From assembly GCA_011947345.1 (NCBI GenBank), contig JAAVTG010000934.1, positions 1-23,570 on the forward strand: a stretch of DNA of 23,570 bases, given 5' to 3'. Below the pieces are notes generated by a model. That model was not told the origin of the DNA. It saw nothing but the letters and a program-made list of their open reading frames with translations, and did not search any database. Shown here in pieces: positions 1 to 10,599 of this stretch; the first letter of the stretch is position 1, and each line of letters starts with the position of its first letter. The translations under genes and the position numbers were made by a program. This stretch comes from Phytophthora quininea (Eukaryota; Oomycota; Peronosporomycetes; Peronosporales; Peronosporaceae).

Positions 1-2867
1 CGCCGTCATGCGCAGCAGCAGCGCGTCGACGATGGCAGGCGCTGCGGCTTGGTCCCGTGGAGCGTTGAAGCCACGTTGCGGGGGTGACTGTGGCCGTGGC
101 GATCGAGTGGTCGCTAGTAGTGACCGCGGCGGATTAGCGCGAACGTTAGCCGACCGGTGCGGTACGCTGCGCGTTGGATGTGTGTCGCCGTCATGCGCAG
201 CAGCAGCGTCGACGATGGCGGGCGCTGCGGCCTAGTCCCGTGGGCGTTGAAGCCACGTTGCGGGGGTGACTGTGGCCGTGGCGATCGAGTGGTCGCTGGC
301 AGTGACCGCGGCGGATTGGCGCGAGCGTTGCCCGACCGGTGCGGTACGCTGCGCGTTGGATGTGTGTCGCCGTCATGCGCAGCAGCAGCGTCGACGATGG
401 CAGGCGCTGCGGCTTGGTCCCGTGGAGCGTTGAAGCCACGTTGCGGGGGTGACTGTGGTCGTGGCGATCGAGTGGTCGCTGGTAGTGACCGCGGCGGATT
501 GGCGCGAGCGTTGACCGACCGGTGCGGTACGCTGCGCGTTGGATGTGTCGCCGTCATACGCAGCAGCAGCGTCGACGATGGCAGACGCTGCGGCTTGGTC
601 CCGTGGAGCGTTGAAGCCACGTTGCGGGGGTGACTGTGGCCGTGGCGATCGAGTGGTCGCTGGTAGTGACCGCGGCGGATTGGCGCGAGCGTTGGCCGAC
701 CGGTGCGGTACGCTGCGCGTTGGATGTGTGTCGCCGTCATGCGCAGCAGCGGCGTCGACGATGGCGGCGCTGCGGCTTGGTCCCGTGGAGCGTTGAAGCC
801 ACGTTGCGGGGGTGACTGTGGCCGTGGCGATCGAGTGGTCGCTGGTAGTGACCGCGGCGGATTGGCGCGAGCGTTGGCCGACCGGTGCGGTACGCTGCGC
901 GTTGGATGTGTGTCGCCGTCATGCGCAGCAGCGGCGTCGACGATGGCGGCGCTGCGGCTTGGTCCCGTGGAGCGTTGAAGCCACGTTGCGGGGGTGACTG
1001 TGGCCGTGGCGATCGAGTGGTCGCTGGTAGTGACCGCGGCGGATTGGCGCGAGCGTTGGCCGACCGGTACGCTGCGCGTTGGATGTGTGTCGCCGTCATG
1101 CGCAGCAGCGGCGTCGACGATGGCGGGCGCTGCGGCTTGGTCCCGTGGAGCGTTGAAGCCACGTTGCGGGGGTGACTGTGGCCGTGGCGATCAGTGGTCG
1201 CTGGTAGTGACCGCGGCGGATTGGCGCGAGCGTTGGCCGACCGGTGCGGTACGCTGCGCGTTGGATGTGTGTCGCCGTCATGCGCAGCAGCGGCGTCGAC
1301 GATGGCGGGCGCTGCGGCTTGGTCCCGTGGAGCGTTGAAGCCACGTTGCGGGGGTGACTGTGGCCGTGGCGATCAGTGGTCGCTGGTAGTGACCGCGGCG
1401 GATTGGCGCGAGCGTTGGCCGACCGGTGCGGTACGCTGCGCGTTGGATGTGTGTCGCCGTCATGCGCAGCAGCGGCGTCGACGATGGCGGGCGCTGCGGC
1501 TTGGTCCCGTGGAGCGTTGAAGCCACGTTGCGGGGGTGACTGTGGCCGTGGCGATCAGTGGTCGCTGGTAGTGACCGCGGCGGATTGGCGCGAGCGTTGG
1601 CCGACCGGTGCGGTACGCTGCGCGTTGGATGTGTGTCGCCGTCATGCGCAGCAGCGCGTCGACGATGGCGGCGCTGCGGCTTGGTCCCGTGGAGCGTTGA
1701 AGCCACGTTGCGGGGGTGACTGTGGCCGTGGCGATCAAGTGGTCGCTGGTAGTGACCGCGGCGGATTGGCGCGAGCGTTGGCCGACCGGTGCGGTACGCT
1801 GCGCGTTGGATGTGTCGCCGTCATGCGCAGCAGCGGCGTCGACGATGGCGGGCGCTGCGGCTTGGTCCCGTGGAGCGTTGAAGCCACGTTGCGGGGGTGA
1901 CTGTGGCCGTGGCGATCGAGTGGTCGCTGGTAGTGACCGCGGCGGATTGGCGCGAGCGTTGGCCGACCGGTGCGGTACGCTGCGCGTTGGATGTGTCGCC
2001 GTCATGCGCAGCAGCGGCGTCGACGATGGCGGGCGCTGCGGCTTGGTCCCGTGGAGCGTTGAAGCCACGTTGCGGGGTGACTGTGGCCGTGGCGATCGAG
2101 TGGTCGCTGGTAGTGACCGCGGCGGATTGGCGCGAGCGTTGGCCGACCGGTGCGGTACGCTGCGCGTTGGATGTGTGTCGCCGTCATGCGCAGCAGCGGC
2201 GTCGACGATGGCGGCGCTGCGGCTTGGTCCCGTGGAGCGTTGAAGCCACGTTGCGGGGGTGACTGTGGCCGTGGCGATCGAGTGGTCGCTGGTAGTGACC
2301 GCGGCGGATTGGCGCGAGCGTTGGCCGACCGGTGCGGTACGCTGCGCGTTGGATGTGTCGCCGTCATGCGCAGCAGCGGCGTCGACGATGGCGGGCGCTG
2401 CGGCTTGGTCCCGTGGAGCGTTGAAGCCACGTTGCGGGGGTGACTGTGGCCGTGGCGATCGAGTGGTCGCTGGTAGTGACCGCGGCGGATTGGCGCGAGC
2501 GTTGGCCGACCGGTGCGGTACGCTGCGCGTTGGATGTGTCGCCGTCATGCGCAGCAGCGGCGTCGACGATGGCGGGCGCTGCGGCTTGGTCCCGTGGAGC
2601 GTTGAAGCCACGTTGCGGGGGTGACTGTGGCGTGGCGATCGAGTGGTCGCTGGTAGTGACCGCGGCGGATTGGCGCGAGCGTTGGCCGACCGGTGCGGTA
2701 CGCTGCGCGATGATGTGTCGCCGTCATGCGCAGCAGCGGCGTCGACGATGGCGGGCGCTGCGGCTTGGTCCCGTGGAGCGTTGAAGCCACGTTGCGGGGT
2801 GACTGTGGCCGTGGCGATCGAGTGGTCGCTGGTAGTGACCGCGGCGGATTGGCGCGAGCGTTGGCCG
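1..2867. repeat. GC-rich satellite array, unit about 182 bp, 16 copies visible
   Basis: Direct head-to-tail repeats each begin with CGCCGTCATGCGCAGCAGC. Copy starts are at 1, 186, 366, 549, 732, 914, 1091, 1273, 1455, 1637, 1816, 1997, 2179, 2359, 2540 and 2719, so spacing is 177-185 bp, most often 182. The last copy stops at about 2867 after 149 bp, where the sequence leaves the repeat. The window opens inside the array, so more copies probably lie upstream. Every unit carries GTCGAC, CCGCGG and, in nearly all, ACCGGT. Copies differ by single substitutions, a variable TGTG dinucleotide run, AGCAGC/AGCGGC and single-base indels. The unit is not a multiple of three and carries stops in the forward frames, so it is not treated as coding. 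Function is unknown; satellite, subtelomeric repeat or spacer subrepeats are all possible. Confidence 0.95.
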
Positions 2868-4418
2868 GATGCCGCGGCGCTCAATGAAGTTGAGGCATCG
2901 TCAATCATTAGGAGTTGGCTTTGCGCCAATGTTGTGAGAGGAAGCGGCGGTCGTACTAAAGTAGTTGCTGTCAAAGTTGGCGATTTTGGAGATCGAGTTG
3001 CGGTTACATGAAGGTTAATATGTTTGAGGTGGTAGCAATGGAGGTGTGCACAAATGGTTTTGATGATTTCGGTATTGGCGGTGCAATGTGTTGGCTTGTA
3101 CATCTGTTTGCACTATGCTGCAATTGTTTCGAAGTACCAATTTATCTAGCATTTTCTTAGACATTTCACTTACTAAAACTGGCAGCTAATTCTTTGTTGA
3201 AGCTGCAAGGAGTCGTGTCGCACGAAGCATCGGGAGGAGCTCGTGCAACAAGCAATTTTCAAAGCTTGAAATGCGCGCCAAGCTCCGCCGCGACGGTTCG
3301 GCAAGTACTTTTCTCGGCTGGGCTCGCTCCGACGATTCGCGATCATGATTGGCGGAATTTAAAAACTCCGTCTCTGATTGGCCATGTCATATTTGCTCTC
3401 AAGGTGGCCCCATGACAAAGTTGCGGGTGGCTCGGATCTCATTTTCCAATTTGCGGAGTCCGCCACGCCCCATTCCAGCACCCGTCACGCCGGCTGCGAC
3501 AACTCGACACCTGTGTGAAGCTGCCACGATGGCCTCAATGCTGCCCTAAATCCATGATGCCGGCCTCAACGCGGCCCAACACCACTCGTACGCAGATCGT
3601 ACCGCCCGGCACGCTGACCGACGCCCCATGTCGCCCCATGCTCTGCGATGCTGCCCGGCACGATCCCACCAGTCCACCACGCTGCCCAACGATTCGTAAT
3701 GCGGTTCGGCAGGCTGACCAATGACTGTGCTGCTGTTCGCCAGTGCCGAACGCTCCACGATGCTGTCCGGCAGGCTGCTCGACGCTCGTGATGCCGTCCA
3801 GCAGACAACCCAATGCCCGTGCTGCACGTCGCTACGCTACACAAGACCCAATATATTGGGCATCTCTGCTCCAAATCCGGGTCCAAGACTGTTGGCGTTG
3901 GCCGTTCCGCAGCCGTGACGCTGCGCTACATTTGCTGTGTCAGTGGATGTGTGGTGGCGCACATTCTGCCCGTGGTGCTACGCCCCAAGGACGTGAAGCA
4001 TGCGTCTCGATTACCTCGACGCGCGGCCTGTTGATGGGGTGCCGTCTTCCCGGCATGGCTCACCGACTCATGCGAACAGTCACCGACAATGTTTCTAGTC
4101 GCTGCTACCCGCCTATTGAGATCGAAGGCTGAGCGGAACGCAATTGAGGACTCTACTTGTCGAAGGAGTGGATTGGGGAATTAGATCGGTGGCACAACTT
4201 TCGGTGCAAAGCCTCAAGAATGTCTACAGCGTCTACGTTGCTCGAGGACGGGTGAACAGCTCTTTGACTGTAGGAAGTGCCAAGACATCGAGCTTCGGTG
4301 GGCGTAAATGCCGTTAATGATCTCGACACGTGATAATATCTGTAATGAGTTTCGCGTTTACTTTACTGTTTTGAATATTCGCTAAAGCAAGTGCCGACAG
4401 CATCACCTGTTTAGGTCT
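2868..4418. other. Gene-poor unique region, no supported gene
   Basis: About 1.5 kb follows the satellite. Only short open frames overlapping on both strands are present and none has a domain I recognise. 2868-3190 is more AT-rich unique sequence. 3550-3810 is C-rich and contains a degenerate recurring motif of the form GATGC(TG)CCGGCA(C/G), for example at 3647, 3705 and 3759, which suggests an old repeat or eroded mobile element. A short frame near 4135-4310 is also unassignable. Confidence 0.5.
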
Positions 4419-4560
4419 GAATGCCATGCGACCGTATCCCGTTTTGGTCGGAATACCACGACCATATCCCGTTCTGGTCGGAATTTCATGCGACCATATC
4501 CCGTTCTTGTCGGAATGCCATGCGACCATATCCCGTTTTGGTCGGAATGCCATGCGACCA
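4419..4560. repeat. 32-bp tandem repeat, about 4.5 copies, each with an inverted core
   Basis: Units lie at 4419-4450, 4451-4480 (30 bp), 4481-4512 and 4513-4544, with a partial copy at 4545-4560. The unit starts GAATGCCATGCGACC, continues ATATCCCGTTTTG and ends GTCG. Inside it CGACC and GGTCG are inverted arms of 5 bp around a 12-nt loop. The array stays open in some frames only because the repeat period hides stops. No function is assigned. It lies 0.6 kb beyond the 3' end of the piggyBac-like transposase and might be related to it or to a neighbouring mobile element. Confidence 0.85.
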
Positions 4561-5172
4561 CTTTGCGATATTTGAATTCAATTACAGTGTAACCTATACG
4601 TTACTCTTCCATACAAATGTGTATATATTTGGTCCACACTGTGGTTACGCTTTTACCCTATTCTACTTGCTCGAAGTTTGCCTTTACAAATACTAAGTAC
4701 TTGCGGTGGAGTGTGATGTTTTGCTCTCTGTATTTGTTTCAACCGATCACTGAATACGATCTGCATGCTTTTTGCTCTAGTGTGACCACCCCGCTGTTTA
4801 GACACAATCTCGGTGGCGTTTTGGTTCTGTCGATGCTCGGTGTTGGCGAACGCTCGTGATTGTGCCTCACTTCAGAGCGAATCAGCGCGGCTCCTAGCAC
4901 CTTATACATCGCCATCTTCACGTCGCTCTAGTGCTCAGCTGACACAGTCCGCGCTACTTCCACTTTCTCGACGGGATTGTGTTTGCCCCACCATTCCCCA
5001 CGTCCACAAAAGCGGCCTGCAAATCATCGTCAGGATACTGCGGTACTAATTTCTCTATCTTCTTTCCTGCCACGAAGAAGTCATTAGATGCGTACGTTTT
5101 GCAAATTATCTATTTCGCTTTGATCATGCCAAGCTCTTATCTTTCTTTTAGTTTTCTTTACCCTGATTGCTT
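4561..5172. other. Non-coding stretch downstream of the transposase
   Basis: This is a 0.6-kb AT-rich interval with only short overlapping frames. It would hold the 3' flank of the piggyBac-like element. I looked for a TTAA-flanked terminal inverted repeat and could not fix one by eye. GTAACCTATACGTTAC at about 4590-4605 is a small imperfect palindrome. Nothing else can be supported. Confidence 0.4.
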
Positions 5173-8100
5173 TTAGGAAGGTGCCTGAGCTTTGTAAATC
5201 GGAGATTTTCTTCTCAAGTTACCATCGATGGTATACACTTGTTGCGGTAGATAAAATATGTGGAACTTCTGCCAGCACGTCCATGATTCTTGTTGACACA
5301 AGTGCTGCTTGGAAGTATCGACGGGATATGTGCGTTTACAGAGCGCGACACCATGCGTCTCACAATAATCTGTTTTCTGCGTAGCTTCGCGGCCTTCAAA
5401 TTTGCACACAGCACATTTCCGCATTGACCGACTTCTTCCTTGCAGCACAACCCACGATTCTTTCGCCACGCAGGTTAGCGGTTGGTCAGCCGAGCCACCC
5501 GGGTTTTGCTGTGGTTCGTCACGGTCCATGGCCCTGTTGATGCATTTGGTGTAGTAGTTGCGGTGTCATATATTATTCCGTCCTCACTCTCAATACATCT
5601 TTCCCACTCTCCATTGAACAATTCCCTGACAAGAGAAATTACAAACATCCTGTGCTTATCACGAACTGCAGACTTCTGCGGGACATCAGGTTGTGTTGGC
5701 CTGTCCAGATTGGAATCGCGTGCCAACTTATCACAAATGTAAGCGTTGCATCGGGCGATATCAATCATTGCCATCGCAAGTTTTTATGCCATTTTTGAAA
5801 TGAGTGGTCGTCAGCTATCGAGAAACGGCCTCGAAGTTGGTCGTGACGGTCAACGCCTTGCATGGCAGAATTGTATTCACTGACACATGAAGGGGCAGAA
5901 AATGCAACGCTTTCGTTTCCAATTCGTCGATAAACTGTTGAAAGAGAAGAAGCATCGGCGTTTGATATAACCTTTACAATTGCGCCATCAACCCAACTTG
6001 CTGCAACGATATGCTTATCCGAACATACTCCTTGCTTCATGAAGCCTCTTGGTTTCTTGTCCTTCTTTTCACCATTGTAAATCTTGGAAAATGTTTGCTT
6101 CCCTTACGTACGGTTCCGCGTCCGTAGAGACCAACGGCTCTCAAACTTTCAAGTAGCATGCACGAAGTGTAAAAATTGTCAGTGTTGACTATGCGATTAG
6201 ACCCATTCAAGAACGCGGTAACCTCGAGAACATGTGCTCGAACGTCGGTTGACTTGGATGTCAATTCCGTAACTTGCTGTAGTTCAGATTGTGAAACTAC
6301 ATCACCCAAACGTTCACCAATTTCACTATCGCAATGGAGCTTGAAATTTGCAACATACCATGACGTTGAACAGCAACAAACGTAAAGTTTGAAATGATAC
6401 TTGCCAGTTGGCTTTTTGGGGTTAAACACGATTATATGCCGAGCGTACCTCGACCGACAGGCAATACTGGCTTCATCAACAGCCACATTCCGACCAAGAA
6501 CAGCATGCCGAATACACCGAGATTTCAGCATACTGATAAGAGGGCGTATTCGAGCGGCAGGATCGCGCTGGATGTCAGAAGGTGTGACTTGGGAACGGAA
6601 ACTCAAGTTTTTCGATGTAGATAAATCTCTTCCACGTCATAATTGTCTCTAAATTTGTCGACCGCGCTCCAGGAAATATACTAGCTTCAGTATCATCTTC
6701 CCAATAATTTCTCATCTCACCCTTGTCGATCAAAGTCATGTACCAAAGAATGCCAAGAAACTTCATGGTTTCTTCTAACGTGATCTTTCGACTTGATGGA
6801 GAGTCACTGTTGTCTGCATATTCGTTCGTAAACACGACCACCTGTCTCCAAAATGACAACGGAATGAACGCGAAAAAACTGGAAGTAGCTAAATTCCCAA
6901 ACGCATGACGACTTTCATCCCGAAGCACAGTCAACGACGATCCATCTGGATGTGTGAATAAACCTGGTGGCTGCCCTAGTGACGCCGTTGGTGAAAATGT
7001 CATCGACTCGATTTTTCGACTTCTTCGGGACTTAGAGATCGTTGTAACTCTTTGCTTCCGCGGTAAATTGCCGATTCTCGATACCCTTGTTCATCCATTT
7101 CTTCGCATTCGTCGGTGAGTGAAGCAATATTTGATAGGTTTGGGACCATATTGCACAACGAAACCCACGATTCACCAAACTGTAAGGTGTGTTTCTGCAG
7201 TTTTGTAAATTGACATATACCACGCACCAAAATGTCTTCGGAAATTACGTGTACGTTGTCTTTAGACTGGAATGCAGTGTTTGTCCACATTATTTGATAA
7301 CTTACCGAGGGAACGGCAATTTCATCAGCATTTTTTCGTTCACCAATCTGTACCGGGTCACCACACCAACCATGTATGCCGAACCAACGTCACGGTACAG
7401 TCGACGTGGCAGCCATTCTTCTTGGCTGGGTGAAAATGCAACGCTAGCTCCAGTAAATTTTTCCGCACTAGCCTTTGCTCTGCGAATCAACTCGTCCTTC
7501 ATTGCTGAGATTGTAACTGCTGCTTTGGTTGGTTTACGGCGTTGAGATTTACCATTGCTGGGTGATTTTGCGGTGCTTTTCGAAACTGTTTTTCGACTTA
7601 GGAGTAGCTTTTCGCGGCTTCTGCTGCTTCTGTGGCTTCTTCGTTGTCTTTGTTGATTGCGTCACGTTCGATGTTGCTGCCTCATAGGATGTAATCGCTG
7701 CGGTATCTGCCAATAATGGTTTTGACGGGGCAATATTCGCTGCTGGTGCAAACGCAGAGACTGGTTGCACAACCGATAGCGAAGCAGAGTGGTTATTATC
7801 CGTCCATGTTGTCGTTGTGGCGTTCGTGTAGTAGCATTGTTTGCTGCAGTAGCAACTGTCTCCGAAATCTTCAATTGACTTTCCATCAGATCCGCAAATG
7901 TTCAGCGATACGCATACGTCGTGAGCAGAAGTGATGCATGAATTTTCCGCATGTTGTACAGGATCTCTCAGTAGAACATACCCCTCACAAACCGCACATT
8001 TAGCAGCTGTGGGTGCAGAGCTGGTGGGCACAGCGACATCTTCTAGAGGCACAGCATCGCGGAGATAAGCTTCAGTCTCATCAGAAATGCAATTTGCAAG

Positions 8101-8739
8101 TCGTCTGGTATTTTCATCAGAAATCGTAACTGGACTTTCACGTCGGTGAAAGGAATGTTTGACTACACTCTCCAAAAGATTGGGCGCGCTGTTGTCGCTC
8201 GTTCGACTCAAGGTATGAGCACATTTTTCATCAATCGCCATATTCTCGCTCACAGCTGTTAGTACACAGCCTTCCCCATTCGCCTTCAGTTCCCGATTGT
8301 AATATTCCAGAAGGGCCTGCTCTCCCAAAAAGTAGTCGACACCAGCTTTTCCATTCGGATTTCCATTAGGACGAATGTAAAGATAATCGTCATTCAAACT
8401 GTTTCCCCGAGGGCGCTTGGTAAACCACCCGTCCTTACGAAGCGCAGGCCACACGGCACCAAACAGGGCGCGATCGTAGGCTGTGTCTAATAATGTTGTT
8501 AGCCTGCATAGGGACCAATTCTACGCATAATGCTCATTTCGTACCCGTAGTTCTTGTGATGTCGTCACTCCGTCTAAACGTTCGAGTTGATAGCCGTCTC
8601 TTTTGACCGAAATCACCACCATCAAGCTGTTGTTTCCTTTTACCAACCATTTCACCTCAATGTTCCCAATGTCAAACTCGCAAATGGCCTCGCCACACCA
8701 AACGTCGCAACGAAAGATATGGATGGAGCGCCTTGACAC
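5173..8739 (-). pseudogene. piggyBac/PGBD-like DDE transposase, broken reading frame
   Basis: The gene reads leftward through pieces at 8739-8524, 8520-7549, 7502-7302, 7290-7000, 7003-6575, 6606-6037, 6040-5765, 5774-5475 and 5529-5173. In order it shows an N-terminal segment with the GWFTKRP and GVDYFLGE motifs, a cysteine-rich stretch (KCAVCEGY, CYCSKQCYY), a Lys-rich linker, and then the transposase core. The three catalytic aspartates of the DDE_Tnp_1_7 family can be placed in NVAVDEASIACRSRY, NRIVNTDNFYTS and YNSAMQGVDRHDQLRG. The C terminus is a zinc-binding CxxC...CETH...LC...CW module (MRKCAVCKFEGRE). A TAG at 8521-8523 and a TAA at 7302-7304 interrupt it. Most other breaks are repaired by one extra A (T on the plus strand) in short runs, for example 7012-7016, 6608-6612, 6066-6069, 5781-5785 and 5504-5507. 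It is either a recently inactivated element or a near-intact one with base-calling errors. The N-terminal boundary is uncertain; element ends and the TTAA target duplication were not found. Confidence 0.85.
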
Positions 8740-8824
8740 TTAGATGCGGTGCTGTTGCCGTAAAATTTGAAAGATCAACACATTTATTTATCATACAGCA
8801 GAAGCAGCTTCATAACTGTAAAAG

Positions 8825-10566
8825 ATATGGACCACAATCAAAGGGCGCCTTCAAAGATATTGGTCTAACCAAAAGGCGGCCAAGAAAAACCACTCATTGC
8901 CGGAAAGAGGCACGACACCACCCGCAAAGGCGCAGCGCATTAGAAAGATGTTTGACACCCGCCATGATGACGAAGATATCAAAGTACGTATGTGTTTGCC
9001 ATTACTATTGTGTGGTTCAGACTATTTACGCTAGAGCTCAGCTGGCGTCTCCTGTGACAAAATTGCGAGCGACGGACGGTCGATATATGGCAAGATTCTA
9101 AGCCCACAGGTAAAGCAAACCCTACGTTTATAACAGCTCAAACTAACAGTTTTTGAAGTTCACGAATCATTTTAGTGCTGGCGAGGACGTCCACTTTGAT
9201 GAAATATATCCGGTATTTGTTCCTGTATCTGGACGGGTGAGTTGTTGGTGTTTCATGTAGCCTAAATACACTGAGTTATGAACTATGGTACAGATAACGG
9301 AGGAGAAGTTCGATTCGTCGAACGATATCGACGACTTTGTTGCAGCGCTACCTGTCAAGGAGATGTATGATCTCCACGTAGCTATTCACCGCGGGCAAGA
9401 GGAGTGCATTCATGAGTTTCTGTGGATGATGAGATGGTTGCGCACTTGCTTGGAACTTTCAGAGGTAACGACATTGATGGCTTGGGGATTTTTCAGCTAA
9501 CTTAGTTATATTGGTTTAGATCACACGATCACAGATTCGAGCGCGACTAAAGTTTTAGTCGACCTACTGAACTTCCAGCGTTCAAAGCAGGACCGACACA
9601 TTGAACGCTACATCAAAATGGAAGCTTCGCCTGGAGTTTCTCGTTCAGCGCTCAGGGACCGTTATGTGGAAGGGTTCTACCTACAAAATCATTACAACAT
9701 GTGGCTAGCATTGTATGATGCCATGGAGAAAGTCGATGTTTTGGTTGACGAGCTCGAACTAGAGTCATCCTGGCACCCGTGCACTTGTCAGAAGTGCCGT
9801 TTCTACAGCTCGCCTGAATGGGATAAAGTCCGACCGAAGCACTTGGAGCCAAAGGCACTCAGGTCAAAACGATTTGATCCGTGTTGCCAGTGTGTGTGCG
9901 GATGCTCAAAACACGAGAACGAGCAAGCAGAGTTTGCGTAGGTCATTTACACAGGCAGTCGTATATGATAACATTTGATATTGTTGTGGCATTTTCTTCC
10001 TCGTTCAACATGGTACCAGCAGCTACCACAGACCCAGGCGTTCTTTGTGTGCAGTCGCACAGCACAGTTAGATTTCTCGCTGGTTGCAGTGCTGACAGCG
10101 CACGTCGGAGCTACGTGCTCCCGCTTGGCATCGGTGCGAACGACAGTGATTGACGACGACCATCCTTGACGAACCAGCTGGCCTGCGAGACCGTATCGAA
10201 GCACCATTCACTGACGGACGATTCCTCTGGACTCTCCTCGTGCTGCGTAGTTATTGCTGCCGAGGCCAGGTGAGCGACAGGATCAAGCGCAAGAACAACC
10301 TCATCCAGTCCGTGGTCTCCACGTGCGCCAAGATGACCATCATTGCGTCCAAGGCTGGAGACGACTAGAAGCAAGGAGAGGACGGAGGTGATGAGGCTTC
10401 GATCATAACCAATTCGAGCGATTACGACCTCAGTGATCTGGACCACAACGACGACGTCATCGACATAGAAGCCGAAGTCGACGAGGTGGAGCAACAGCCG
10501 GAAGAGCGGCACCGTGACGGACACAATAGCGGGACCTGCCACGTGATTGGCCAGAGGGTGGACTAG
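8825..10566 (+). CDS. Unidentified multi-exon gene with a cysteine cluster
   Basis: I do not recognise this family. A plausible model has exons up to 8983 (ends RHDDEDIK before GTACGT), 9159-9236 (after CTAAC...GAAG), 9294-9464 and 9520-9941. The first two junctions keep phase 0. The junction at 9465-9519 is one base out of phase, which fits the single-base losses seen elsewhere in the window. The protein is hydrophilic, with FDEIYPVFVPVSGR, an alpha-helical middle (EFLWMMRWLRTCLELSE) and a C-terminal cluster CTCQKC...CCQCVCGC that could bind zinc. Beyond the TAG at 9939-9941 further coding-like sequence may belong to later exons: 10150-10566 includes KRKNNLIQSVVSTCAKM and an acidic tail (DYDLSDLDHNDDVIDIEAE), interrupted by TAG at 10366-10368. 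The start codon is unresolved: an in-frame TAA lies at 8819-8821. It could be a lineage-specific cellular gene or an accessory gene of a mobile element. Confidence 0.5.
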
Positions 10567-10599
10567 TAATCCAAATATTGCAATGGCTGGAGAGGTGCG

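Noticed and set aside
1460..3103. 547-codon minus-strand open frame and many shorter frames through the satellite
   Set aside because: The GC-rich unit has a stop in only one minus frame, and the 177-185 bp period plus indels let frames run on. The translation is repetitive low-complexity text with no domain.
3340..3400. Two ATTGG boxes around TTTAAAAAC as a promoter
   Set aside because: No supportable gene starts within range on either strand.
4314..4696. Open frames over the 32-bp repeat as a repeat protein
   Set aside because: They are short, exist on both strands and come from the tandem period; no start context or flanking coding sequence supports them.
7264..7302. 39-nt GTAAGT...TTCCAG intron in the transposase gene
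   Set aside because: It is too short for a normal oomycete intron, and it would remove the WTNTAFQSKDNV text that fits the family. A frameshift plus a stop is the better explanation.
4300..9300. TTAA-flanked terminal inverted repeats of the piggyBac-like element
   Set aside because: TTAA occurs at about 4314, but no matching inverted end could be found by eye on the other side.
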